A stretch of DNA of 46,268 nt from JAPLYB01 sp964500015 (GTDB taxonomy: Archaea > Nanobdellota > Nanobdellia > Pacearchaeales > UBA284): NCBI GenBank assembly GCA_964500015.1, contig CAZCMN010000003.1:1-46268 (forward strand), read 5' to 3'. Shown here one piece after another: positions 30,494 through 39,824 of the stretch (positions are counted from its first letter, which is position 1; each line of letters opens with the position of its first letter). A program made the position numbers and the translations under genes. The notes under the pieces were generated by a model, which was given only the letters and a program-made list of their open reading frames with translations, was not told where the DNA came from and searched no databases.

Positions 30494-32899
30494 ATGAGAA
30501 AGGAGGGAATGAAAAATGAAAAGAGGAAAGTCTTTCTGCTATCCCTAATCATCATTGCCATTATTTTTTCAATCCTTGGTTCAATTTATACAACAGTTAA
30601 AGTATCTAACATCCTTAAAGAATCAAAAATTTCTTCTAAGGTTATTCAGGCAAACATTCAGGTTTGTTTAGATGTCGCTCCCCCTGTGATGGACCCAATA
30701 GGAGACCTTACAGCATATATTAACCGAAGTTTTGCCTTTAAAGTTAATGCTACAAGTCCTAGCAACCGTACAATATATTTCTTTGATAATACTACCTTGT
30801 TTGATATAAATATTTCTAATGGATGGATAAATTTTACACCAACTGACCAGCAGTTTGGAGGTTATAGCGTGAGAATATGGTCTACACATAACATCTGTGG
30901 ACTAAATACGAGTGAATCAATCCTTCTTACAATAGAGACAAATCATGCCCCTATCTGGAGCGATGATACTCCTGTAAACCAAAATGTTACTGAAGATTCA
31001 CCTTATTTCTTGAATTTGAGCCCGTATGTTTCTGATCCTGATAATGATATTCTTTATTTTTTCAGTAATAATTCTTATTCAGAGTTCCCTTCATTTAATT
31101 TAACAATCCAGGGAATTTTGAATTTTACAGCAGATGATATTGACGTTGGAGTTCATGCTGTTAAGATGAATGCTAGTGATCTTCAACTTTATGCAACAAA
31201 AAACTTTAGTTTTAATGTAATAAATGTCAATGAACCCCCAATAATGATTCCTTTCCCATCAGAATTTGATTTATGTGAAGATGATGTTTTTTATTATATG
31301 ATAGATGCAACTGATGAAGACCTGAACATCCCGAATTCTCCAGAACAATTGTTTTTCTATGATGATTCTCCAATGTTTGTCATAAACGAACAAAATGGAG
31401 AGATCATCTTTATTCCAGAACCAGAATATGCTGGACATAATCCAACAAGGATATATGCCAGTGATGAAGAAGAATTAGGTTATCAAGATACAGACTTTTA
31501 TATAATTCCAATTAATGATCAACCGATTCTTGATGGAATAAGTGCAAAGACTGTCTGGGTAAATGAAACACTAAACTTTATTGCAAATGCATTTGATGAA
31601 GAGGATGGAAGAAATAATGATGGAAATTTAACATTCACAGATAATACTGATTTGTTTGATATAAATTCAACTACTGGAAGAGTAAGATTTACTCCCTATG
31701 ATGAACAAGTTGGAACATATAATATTTCCATTTGTGTTGAAGACAAGGGAATTCCACAGCCAGAAAACTATTCTTTATGCGGAGATTATAGTTATCTACC
31801 GAAAATTAGTTGCCAGAACTTCTCATTGACCGTTACTCTAGAAAACAGACCGCCGGTTATAACTAGTTATATCCCTATTGATCTAAAACAGGAAATAGAA
31901 GAAACAGAGAGTATTTTATTTATCATCACTAAAGAAGATCCTGATGGAACAATTCCCACAACATACTGGTTTAAAAATGATGAATTAGTCAATTGGACTT
32001 ATGATGCCTGGCTTTTTGAGACAACATATGGTGATGCTGGCTTTTATGTAATAAAAGTAGAAATTAGTGATGGATTATTAAATGATTCCATGGAATGGAA
32101 TGTGACTGTAAATCCAAAACAACCAGAAGAACCACCAAGTGGTGGCGGAGGTGGTGGTGGCGAAGTTCAATGTAATGAAATATGGACTTGTAGTGATTGG
32201 TTTGACTGCACTAATTTCTCTAAAATTTATTTGAATTTATCTGAAAAATCAAAAGAAGCATGGTATGATTTATGGAGAACAGGATGTGAAGAAAGAAACA
32301 TCCCTTTAGATATTTGCGGAATTCAGATTAGATATTGTAAAGACATGCAAAATTGCTCTCCATTATTAAAAAAACTTACTGATTTTGTTTCTTGCAGATT
32401 AATTCCGCCTCCATCTTGTGAAGATGGAATAAGAAACTGCCATCATGGTTCATGTGAATTACTCACAGATTGCGGCGGACCTTGCAACTCCTGTCCCCAA
32501 GAATTAACTAAAATTGAATATCCTAGAACTAACTGCGGGGATAATAGGTGTGATTTAAATGAAATATTCAGCTGTCCAGATTGTCTTCTTTTCTGGTTGT
32601 TCTGCTTAGCATTGATAATCTTGATACTGGCCATAATCTATATATTAAAGAAGAAGAAGATAATTGCCATAACAAAAAAACGTGAGAGAAAAAAAGAAGA
32701 AAAAATAAAAAAAGCAAGAGAAAACATAAAAGATATAGAAAGAGATATCCAGATAAGACGTCTAAAAGATGCAAAAGATTTAGTAAAGAAAACTGAAAAA
32801 TTGTTGAGGAATCTAGATAAAAAAGAAGCAGGCATATTAAAAAATAAATTGTTTAATTTGAAAAAAGAATTAATCAATCCGAGAAGATTTGCAGAATGA
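30494..32899 (+). CDS. Cadherin-like multi-domain surface protein, paralogue A
   Basis: 801 aa. A basic head and N-terminal membrane helix (about 13-35) precede about five beta-sandwich/CADG-type domains (60-545) with signatures such as VTEDSPYFLNLSPYVSDPDND, NVINVNEPP and SLTVTLENRPP. A PPSGGGGGGGE hinge leads to a Cys-rich region (about 555-695) with a thrombospondin-type-1-like core (WTCSDWFDC ... GIQIRYCKDMQNC) and CGGPCNSCP and CGDNRC motifs. A second membrane helix (about 697-720) and a Lys/Glu coiled-coil-like tail follow. With both ends in the membrane, the domains would form an external loop. A TATA box near 30464 supports a leaderless start at 30494. It is near-identical in two long blocks to paralogue B. 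Confidence 0.85.
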   Translation: MRKEGMKNEKRKVFLLSLIIIAIIFSILGSIYTTVKVSNILKESKISSKVIQANIQVCLDVAPPVMDPIGDLTAYINRSFAFKVNATSPSNRTIYFFDNTTLFDINISNGWINFTPTDQQFGGYSVRIWSTHNICGLNTSESILLTIETNHAPIWSDDTPVNQNVTEDSPYFLNLSPYVSDPDNDILYFFSNNSYSEFPSFNLTIQGILNFTADDIDVGVHAVKMNASDLQLYATKNFSFNVINVNEPPIMIPFPSEFDLCEDDVFYYMIDATDEDLNIPNSPEQLFFYDDSPMFVINEQNGEIIFIPEPEYAGHNPTRIYASDEEELGYQDTDFYIIPINDQPILDGISAKTVWVNETLNFIANAFDEEDGRNNDGNLTFTDNTDLFDINSTTGRVRFTPYDEQVGTYNISICVEDKGIPQPENYSLCGDYSYLPKISCQNFSLTVTLENRPPVITSYIPIDLKQEIEETESILFIITKEDPDGTIPTTYWFKNDELVNWTYDAWLFETTYGDAGFYVIKVEISDGLLNDSMEWNVTVNPKQPEEPPSGGGGGGGEVQCNEIWTCSDWFDCTNFSKIYLNLSEKSKEAWYDLWRTGCEERNIPLDICGIQIRYCKDMQNCSPLLKKLTDFVSCRLIPPPSCEDGIRNCHHGSCELLTDCGGPCNSCPQELTKIEYPRTNCGDNRCDLNEIFSCPDCLLFWLFCLALIILILAIIYILKKKKIIAITKKRERKKEEKIKKARENIKDIERDIQIRRLKDAKDLVKKTEKLLRNLDKKEAGILKNKLFNLKKELINPRRFAE

Positions 32900-32931
32900 A
32901 AACCAGATTTTTAAATTCTTGATTTTTTATG

Positions 32932-33017
32932 CTTGACTTTGCTGGCTGTAAGTTGTTTATTATAGTTTAATTTTTGAACTTTGTTTTTGAAGAATTTTTT
33001 AGGATGGCGAAGTCAAG
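32932..33017. repeat. Inverted-repeat element upstream of the 804-aa gene
   Basis: CTTGACTTTGC (32932-32942) pairs with GCGAAGTCAAG (33007-33017), 11 bp including one T.G wobble, enclosing 64 nt. The second arm directly abuts the TATA box (TTTATAAATAA, from 33018) of paralogue B. A related phrase GACTTTGCCAGCTGTA occurs after the 1331-aa gene (39481) next to another hairpin cluster. It has the same position as the element at 30364-30444 before paralogue A. Confidence 0.55.
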
Positions 33018-33043
33018 TTTATAAATAATAAATCATATATAAT

Positions 33044-35458
33044 GTGATGAAAAAAGGGGAGATGAAAAATGAAAAGAGGAGAGTTTTTCTATTATTCCTA
33101 ATCATCATTGCCATTATTTTTTCAATCCTTGGTTCAGTTTATACAACAATTAAAGTATCTAACATTCTTGAAGAATCAAAGATATCTTCTAGGGCTATTC
33201 AAGCGAATGTTAATGTCAGTATTTGTTTAGATGTCGCTCCCCCTGTGATGGACCCAATAGGAGACCTTACAGCATATATTAACCGAAGTTTTGCCTTTAA
33301 AGTTAATGCTACAAGTCCTAGCAACCGTACAATATATTTCTTTGATAATACTACCTTGTTTGATATAAATATTTCTAATGGATGGATAAATTTTACACCA
33401 ACTGACCAGCAGTTTGGAGGTTATAGCGTGAGAATATGGTCTACACATAACATCTGTGGACTAAATACGAGTGAATCAATCCTTCTTACAATAGAGACAA
33501 ATCATGCCCCTATCTGGAGCGATGATACTCCTGTAAACCAAAATGTTACTGAAGATTCACCTTATTTCTTGAATTTGAGCCCGTATGTTTCTGATCCTGA
33601 TAATGATATTCTTTATTTTTTCAGTAATAATTCTTATTCAGAGTTCCCTTCATTTAATTTAACAATCCAGGGAATTTTGAATTTTACAGCAGATGATATT
33701 GACGTTGGAGTTCATGCTGTTAAGATGAATGCTAGTGATCTTCAACTTTATGCAACAAAAAACTTTAAATTCAATGTAATAAATGTTAATGAACCCCCTA
33801 TACTAATTCCCTTCCCATCAGAATTTGATTTGTGTGAAGACGATCCTTTTATTTATGATATAAATGCAACTGATGAAGACTTGAACATCCCGAATTCTCC
33901 GGAAGAATTGTTTTTCTATGATAATTCTCCGATGTTTGTCATAAACGAACAAAATGGAAACATTATTTTTACTCCAGAACCAGAATATGCTGGACATAAT
34001 CCAACAAGAATATATGTCAGTGATGAAGAAGAAATAGACTATCAAGATACAAATTTTTACATAGTTCCAATTAATGATTGGCCGATTCTTGATGAAATAA
34101 GTGCAAAGACTGTCTGGGTAAATGAAACATTAGACTTTACTGCAAAAGCATTTGATGAAGAAGATGGAAGTAATTATTATGGGAATCTAACATTTACAGA
34201 TGATATTGATTTATTTGATATAAATTCAACTACTGGAAGGATAATCTTTATTCCCAATGATGGGCAGGAGGGAACATACAATGTTTCAATTTGTGTTGAA
34301 GATAATGGAATTCCACAGCCAGAAAACTATTCTTTCTGCGGAAATGAAAGTTATCTGCCTATAATTGTTTGTCAAGACTTTTCATTGACAGTTACTTCAG
34401 AAAACAGACCGCCCATCATAACCAGTTATATACCCTTTGATTTAGAACAGGAAATAGAAGAAACAGAAAATATTTCGTTTGCAATAACTAAAGAAGATCC
34501 TGATGGAACAATTCCCACAACATACTGGTTTAAAAATGATGAATTAGTCAATTGGACTTATGATGCCTGGCTTTTTGAGACAACATATGGTGATGCTGGC
34601 TTTTATGTAATAAAAGTAGAAATTAGTGATGGATTATTAAATGATTCCATGGAATGGAATGTGACTGTAAATCCAAAACAACCAGAAGAACCACCAAGTG
34701 GTGGCGGAGGTGGTGGTGGCGAAGTTCAATGTAATGAAATATGGACTTGTAGTGATTGGTTTGACTGCACTAATTTCTCTAAAATTTATTTGAATTTATC
34801 TGAAAAATCAAAAGAAGCATGGTATGATTTATGGAGAACAGGATGTGAAGAAAGAAACATCCCTTTAGATATTTGCGGAATTCAGATTAGATATTGTAAA
34901 GACATGCAAAATTGCTCTCCATTATTAAAAAAACTTACTGATTTTGTTTCTTGCAGATTAATTCCGCCTCCATCTTGTGAAGATGGAATAAGAAACTGCC
35001 ATCATGGTTCATGTGAATTACTCACAGATTGCGGCGGACCTTGCAACTCCTGTCCCCAAGAATTAACTAAAATTGAATATCCTAGAACTAACTGCGGGGA
35101 TAATAGGTGTGATTTAAATGAAATATTCAGCTGTCCAGATTGTCTTCTTTTCTGGTTGTTATGCTTAGCAGCATTAGTTTTAATAATAGCTATGATCTAT
35201 ATATTTCATAAAAGCAAAATAGTAGCACTTACCCGAATAAATGAGTCAAAAAAAGAGGAGAAATTAAAAGAAGCAAGAGAGAATATGAAATATATAAAGA
35301 GTGAAATCCAGATAAGGCATTTAAAAGACGCAAGAAATTTAATCAATAAAACTGAAAAGCTTTTAAAGAATCTAGATCAAAAAGAGGCAGGCATATTAAA
35401 TGATAAATTATTTGATCTTAAAAAAGAATTAATTAACCCTAGGAGATTTGCAAAATGA
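33044..35458 (+). CDS. Cadherin-like multi-domain surface protein, paralogue B
   Basis: 804 aa, with the same architecture as paralogue A: N-terminal membrane helix, five beta domains, Gly7 hinge, TSP1-like Cys-rich region, second membrane helix, charged helical tail. Nucleotides 33222-33767 and 34487-35160 read as identical to 30663-31208 and 31928-32601 (constant offset 2559), while the middle 720 bp and both ends differ clearly. Its leaderless-type promoter (TATA directly before 33030) mimics that of paralogue A. The stop overlaps the start of the 1331-aa gene (ATGA at 35455-35458), so B and that gene are translationally coupled. Probably a surface adhesin or scaffold. Confidence 0.85.
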   Translation: MMKKGEMKNEKRRVFLLFLIIIAIIFSILGSVYTTIKVSNILEESKISSRAIQANVNVSICLDVAPPVMDPIGDLTAYINRSFAFKVNATSPSNRTIYFFDNTTLFDINISNGWINFTPTDQQFGGYSVRIWSTHNICGLNTSESILLTIETNHAPIWSDDTPVNQNVTEDSPYFLNLSPYVSDPDNDILYFFSNNSYSEFPSFNLTIQGILNFTADDIDVGVHAVKMNASDLQLYATKNFKFNVINVNEPPILIPFPSEFDLCEDDPFIYDINATDEDLNIPNSPEELFFYDNSPMFVINEQNGNIIFTPEPEYAGHNPTRIYVSDEEEIDYQDTNFYIVPINDWPILDEISAKTVWVNETLDFTAKAFDEEDGSNYYGNLTFTDDIDLFDINSTTGRIIFIPNDGQEGTYNVSICVEDNGIPQPENYSFCGNESYLPIIVCQDFSLTVTSENRPPIITSYIPFDLEQEIEETENISFAITKEDPDGTIPTTYWFKNDELVNWTYDAWLFETTYGDAGFYVIKVEISDGLLNDSMEWNVTVNPKQPEEPPSGGGGGGGEVQCNEIWTCSDWFDCTNFSKIYLNLSEKSKEAWYDLWRTGCEERNIPLDICGIQIRYCKDMQNCSPLLKKLTDFVSCRLIPPPSCEDGIRNCHHGSCELLTDCGGPCNSCPQELTKIEYPRTNCGDNRCDLNEIFSCPDCLLFWLLCLAALVLIIAMIYIFHKSKIVALTRINESKKEEKLKEARENMKYIKSEIQIRHLKDARNLINKTEKLLKNLDQKEAGILNDKLFDLKKELINPRRFAK

Positions 35459-38400
35459 AAACCAAATTTTTAAATCCATCCCTTTTCTTATTTGCATTAT
35501 CAATAATTTTTATATGTTTTTTGATGTTTATTCCTGTAAAATCTGTCCTTGCTACAAACTCCTCCTCAACAAGCAATGGTTCATTGACTATATGGGATAC
35601 GACAGAAAGTTCAGGTAGATATACTTTTGGAACAACAAATGATAAAAACCCGGATTATTGGAATGTTAGGTTCTATGCAAATTATACTAATGGAACAGGT
35701 CAAAACATAACTGATGGGAATTGTAGTTTTAGGTTTAAGGAAAATCTTACAGGTTATACGGGCTGGCAACAATCTACTTATAATGAAAGTTCTGGTTTTT
35801 ATGAATACAATAGAAGCTTTAATTATAAAGGGAATATAACCTGGCAGGCTAATTGCACAAGTTCATATGAAAATTTTACTTTAACAGATTATACAGGAAT
35901 ATTGAATAGTCCGCCAGAAGTAACTGCAAAATTTATGGGTAAATTACCAGAACAAAATTACGTAGAGGATACTGTAGAAAATTATGATTTTTCTATTAAT
36001 TGTACTGAGGATGATTACAATGATTTGTCTTCATTAATATACGGGATAAATAACATAAACAATGATACTGCTTCAAATTACCCTTGGTTTTCAATTAATC
36101 TTAATACAGGAATATTGACTATAAATGCATCTAGAGACAATGAATCTGGTTCTTTTAATGTTGACTTAAGAATAAGTGATAGTGAACCAACAACTGATTC
36201 TGCTACTTTACCTATAATGATTATCCCTGTAAACGATGCTCCCCAGATTAATAATCTTGATGAATTTATGAATGCAACAGAAAATATAAACTATGATCTT
36301 ACAATCGATGCTACAGATGAAGAAGATAACACGCCGTTTTATTATGATGTCTCTTTTATAAATTGTACAACAGCTCGATGGAGCCCTAGGGACAGCACAA
36401 ACTGCACTCTTTTCTCAATAAATGAAACAACTGGATGGATAAACTTCACTCCAGATAATAATGATGTTGGGGTTTATACTATAAATTTCACTGTTAGAGA
36501 TTCTGGCCAGACAGTTGAACCCTATAATGCCTTTAGTTCTCAACTAGTTATATTTGAGGTTATTAATGTAAATAATCCACCTGAATTAGATTATGTCTGT
36601 GATAATGAAAGAAATGCCACTGAAGACCATTCATTCAGCTGTTTAATAAATGCTACAGATATAGATGAAGATAGCAATCTGACTTTTCATTCAAATTACA
36701 GCTGGTTTAAATTCAATAACTCTGAAAATAGCATAACTGTTAATTTTTCTGAGGGTGTTTCTACCGCACAAGTAAACTTCACCCCAGATGATTCTGCTGT
36801 TGGAAATTGGAGTGTTAATATCACTGTAGAAGATAGTTTTGGAGGCTTAGGCTTGGAAGTAATCAATTTTTTTGTTAACAATACCCCAGATAATCCAACT
36901 CTTTTAGATATAGAAGATCAAGAAGCATTTGTTGGCGCTATTTTTACACTTTATGTTAATGCAAGTGATGATGATTTGCTGATTACAGATAAAAATGTTT
37001 ATAATGAGAATATAACCTTTACTTCAAATGCAACAGAACTATTTAATATAACTCTATTAAACAGTTCAGGCAATATATCTATAGGACTAATAAATTTCAC
37101 TCCTTCTGATGTTGACATAGGCAACCATACAATAAGAGTAAATATAACAGATCAAACTGGAAATTCAGATTATAAACTTTTTGCTTTGACAATTTGGAAT
37201 AATAGTGGGCCAGTTTGGAGTAATGATACACCAACAAATCAAACAGCTACTGAAGATTCTGCTTTTTTCCTTAATCTAAGCCCATATGTCTATGATCCAG
37301 ACAATGACTCAATAACTTTTTCAAGCAATGCTTCATCTGAATTTCCTTCTTTTAATCTGACTAGCGATGGAATAATCAATTTTACTGCAAATGATTCTGA
37401 TGTTGGAGTTCATGCAATCTTAATAACTGTAAGGGATAATAAGACAACCTCTGCTTCTAAGATGTTTAACTTTACTGTTAATAATATAAATGATGACCCT
37501 TATATTACTCCCATAAATGATATAGGCACATCACAAGAGAACGAGACTATCTTTTACATATATGCTTATGATAATGATCTTATAATAAACGACAGCGTTT
37601 ATAATGAAACACTTTCTTTTAACAAAACAATAACAAATCTTACAGGCAGTTATAGGGATTTATTTAATATAACTGTTTTAAGTACAGTCTATAATCTAAC
37701 TACTGCCATTGTCAATTTTACTCCAAACAGATCAGATGTTGGGAACTATACTATAAACATAACTGTAACAGATACTTCAAATTTATCAGCTTATGTTGTT
37801 TTTGATATATCTATACTTGAAATAAATCATGCTCCAAGAATGTCTATAAGCAATTATGCTGCTGGAATTAACAATAATTTTTTACAGTATATAGTTGCAG
37901 TAGACGTAGACAATGATTCAATTACTTTTACAGATAACTCCACTTTATTTAATATCAGCTCGGTTAATGAAACCCGTTCAGGGGATATAACAACCGCATA
38001 TGCTGTAATTAATTTTACTCCCAACAGTTCTAATGCCGGGATTTATTATATCCAAGTAAATGCAACTGATGAGGAAAATGCAACAAATTCATCTGTTTTC
38101 AGATTAAAAATCTATAATGCGCCATATATATCATATTTTGATTGCTCGAGGGGAACAAGCGGTCGTCCTCTGCTTTATGAGGGTTCTTCTTCACTTTGCA
38201 TGATAGATGCCATTCAAACAATAGAAGAATCTATGAATTATAACTGGTTTTTAGACAGTATCTCTGTACAAAATGATTCTGGAAGGGATACAAAAATATG
38301 GACTTATCAACCTAATTTTTTAAGTGAAGGACAGCATAATCTAACAGTATTTGTTTCAAATGAATACTTTACTTCTAGAAATAGCTCAACAATATCTGTT

Positions 38401-39450
38401 AATCATGCTAATGCTCCTCCAAAATTTTCTGGAACAATAGGCAACATCACAGTTGGTGGCTCTTCTACAAGTATTAATCTATTAACTTATTTTTCAGATA
38501 TTGATTATTATGATAAAAATTATAATCAAAGTATAAATTTCACTTGGGAGCAATATGACCTAGATATCAATTTAACAGTGCAAGGCATAAATATCAGCCA
38601 AGAGAACTATACCTTAACTCTTGAATCATCTATAAATACTTCAGTATATGTACTAATTACAGCAATTGATTCAGATAATTCTAGTTTAAATGTTAGTTCA
38701 AATTATTTTTTAGTTGATTTCACAGTAGAAGAAGAACAACAGCAAGAAATAAGATCAAGCGGTGGCGGGAGTTCAACACAAACCAAAATTGTTTCAATAA
38801 ATGTTTTAGTACCAGAACCAATTACAATGTATTCTATAGAAGAGATAAGGGTACCCCTTAAATTAGTGAATGATGGAGATGTTACTTTGAATAATATAAA
38901 CTTAAGTGCTTACACAAAAAGAAAGAACGTATTTCTTGAACTAAATCAGACATATTTTAATAGCTTGGGGGTTGGTGAATCAGAGAGCATTCAATTGATT
39001 ATCAAGACAAATGCTATGGAAGTCAGAGATTTAGAATCATTTGAAATAGATGTTTCCGCACAAGTTTCTAGCCCAGCGGTTAATGATTCAGTAAAGATAT
39101 TAGTCAATATGCTTGAAAATAACCGTGCATTAAGACTAAGATCTGAAGAAAAAAACAATTTTTTAAATGAATTCATTGCAAGCAATCCAGAATGCTTGGA
39201 ATTAAAAGAAATCTTAAATCAAGCAGAAGAAGCTTTTAAAAATGCAGATTATAATAAATCAATGGAGCTTTCTGAAAAAGCTATTCAGGCATGTAAAAGT
39301 CTTGTAAACGGGAGAGAACCCAATAATATTCTTAATAAAATAAAGTCGGGCAATAATTTTTACATATATTTAATTATCTTGCTTGTTATAATCGTCTTGC
39401 TTGCAGCATTTTCTGTATATTACAACAAAAAAAGGTCTAATGTTCGATAG
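35455..39450 (+). CDS. Large cadherin-like repeat surface protein (1331 aa)
   Basis: Signal peptide (about 8-33), then tandem beta-sandwich/CADG-like domains to about residue 1090, each ending in INFTP or VNFTPDDSDVG-like strands. One (WSNDTPTNQTATEDSAFFLNLSPYVYDPDNDS) is clearly homologous to domain 2 of the 801/804-aa paralogues. There are dozens of N-x-S/T sequons. A GGGSSTQTK hinge leads to a NEW3/CARDB-like domain (VPLKLVNDGDVTLNNINLSAY), a short helical segment (about 1240-1285) and a C-terminal membrane helix (about 1302-1322) with a basic tail KKRSNVR. Type I topology: a long glycosylated stalk outside the cell. It is coupled by a 4-bp overlap to paralogue B and followed by the MoxR operon. 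Likely adhesion or surface layer; partner unknown. Confidence 0.85.
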   Translation: MKTKFLNPSLFLFALSIIFICFLMFIPVKSVLATNSSSTSNGSLTIWDTTESSGRYTFGTTNDKNPDYWNVRFYANYTNGTGQNITDGNCSFRFKENLTGYTGWQQSTYNESSGFYEYNRSFNYKGNITWQANCTSSYENFTLTDYTGILNSPPEVTAKFMGKLPEQNYVEDTVENYDFSINCTEDDYNDLSSLIYGINNINNDTASNYPWFSINLNTGILTINASRDNESGSFNVDLRISDSEPTTDSATLPIMIIPVNDAPQINNLDEFMNATENINYDLTIDATDEEDNTPFYYDVSFINCTTARWSPRDSTNCTLFSINETTGWINFTPDNNDVGVYTINFTVRDSGQTVEPYNAFSSQLVIFEVINVNNPPELDYVCDNERNATEDHSFSCLINATDIDEDSNLTFHSNYSWFKFNNSENSITVNFSEGVSTAQVNFTPDDSAVGNWSVNITVEDSFGGLGLEVINFFVNNTPDNPTLLDIEDQEAFVGAIFTLYVNASDDDLLITDKNVYNENITFTSNATELFNITLLNSSGNISIGLINFTPSDVDIGNHTIRVNITDQTGNSDYKLFALTIWNNSGPVWSNDTPTNQTATEDSAFFLNLSPYVYDPDNDSITFSSNASSEFPSFNLTSDGIINFTANDSDVGVHAILITVRDNKTTSASKMFNFTVNNINDDPYITPINDIGTSQENETIFYIYAYDNDLIINDSVYNETLSFNKTITNLTGSYRDLFNITVLSTVYNLTTAIVNFTPNRSDVGNYTINITVTDTSNLSAYVVFDISILEINHAPRMSISNYAAGINNNFLQYIVAVDVDNDSITFTDNSTLFNISSVNETRSGDITTAYAVINFTPNSSNAGIYYIQVNATDEENATNSSVFRLKIYNAPYISYFDCSRGTSGRPLLYEGSSSLCMIDAIQTIEESMNYNWFLDSISVQNDSGRDTKIWTYQPNFLSEGQHNLTVFVSNEYFTSRNSSTISVNHANAPPKFSGTIGNITVGGSSTSINLLTYFSDIDYYDKNYNQSINFTWEQYDLDINLTVQGINISQENYTLTLESSINTSVYVLITAIDSDNSSLNVSSNYFLVDFTVEEEQQQEIRSSGGGSSTQTKIVSINVLVPEPITMYSIEEIRVPLKLVNDGDVTLNNINLSAYTKRKNVFLELNQTYFNSLGVGESESIQLIIKTNAMEVRDLESFEIDVSAQVSSPAVNDSVKILVNMLENNRALRLRSEEKNNFLNEFIASNPECLELKEILNQAEEAFKNADYNKSMELSEKAIQACKSLVNGREPNNILNKIKSGNNFYIYLIILLVIIVLLAAFSVYYNKKRSNVR

Positions 39451-39824
39451 TTTTTAGAAATGAAAAATCTTTGATGATTTGACTTTGCCAGCTGTATGCC
39501 CAAAAACTCTTAGTTTTTGGCACCCTAAAAAACGTGCGAGTTTTTGGGTTGCTGGAAATCTCATTTCCGAGCACGCTGAAAATGGTTCATTTTCAAGCGA
39601 GTTTAAAATATTTGGGTTTGATTATTGATTTTGTCTTCGAAAAATTCTTCGAAAAATTTAAAATAAGCCCGATGATTAATAGCGACATTTTACATACCAT
39701 ACCTTGGCAAAGCCAAGTTGATGGTTTGTCTCAGCATTTAATTCTTTAAAAGAACAAACTTTATATATACCTTTTTTTTATAACTCTATAGGGTATTTAA
39801 AAAAAGAGGATATGCCGTATCAAG
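39451..39824. repeat. 374-bp spacer with hairpin cluster and tandem repeat
   Basis: No gene. CCAGC/GCTGG (39488-39492 with 39551-39555) encloses CCAAAAACT/AGTTTTTGG (39500-39520) and AAAAAC/GTTTTT (39528-39545). Then come GGAAAT/ATTTCC (39554-39568) and CGC + TGAAAATG/CATTTTCA + GCG (39574-39599). Further on are a 12-bp tandem repeat CTTCGAAAAATT x2 (39635-39658) and CTTGGC/GCCAAG (about 39702-39716). The reverse complement of part of this cluster shows GGTGCC followed by an AAAAA-core hairpin, as in the 2351 and 26669 copies. A TATA box (TATATATAC near 39763) starts the MoxR operon. Confidence 0.7.

Noticed and set aside
30668..30889. Minus-strand ORF repeated at 33227-33448
   Set aside because: The same 73 codons appear twice only because the plus-strand paralogues are identical there; it is an antisense shadow.
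30494..35458. Insertion sequence or transposon behind the tandem duplication
   Set aside because: No transposase-like reading frame and no terminal inverted repeats with target duplications around the paralogues; plain tandem duplication with conversion is sufficient.
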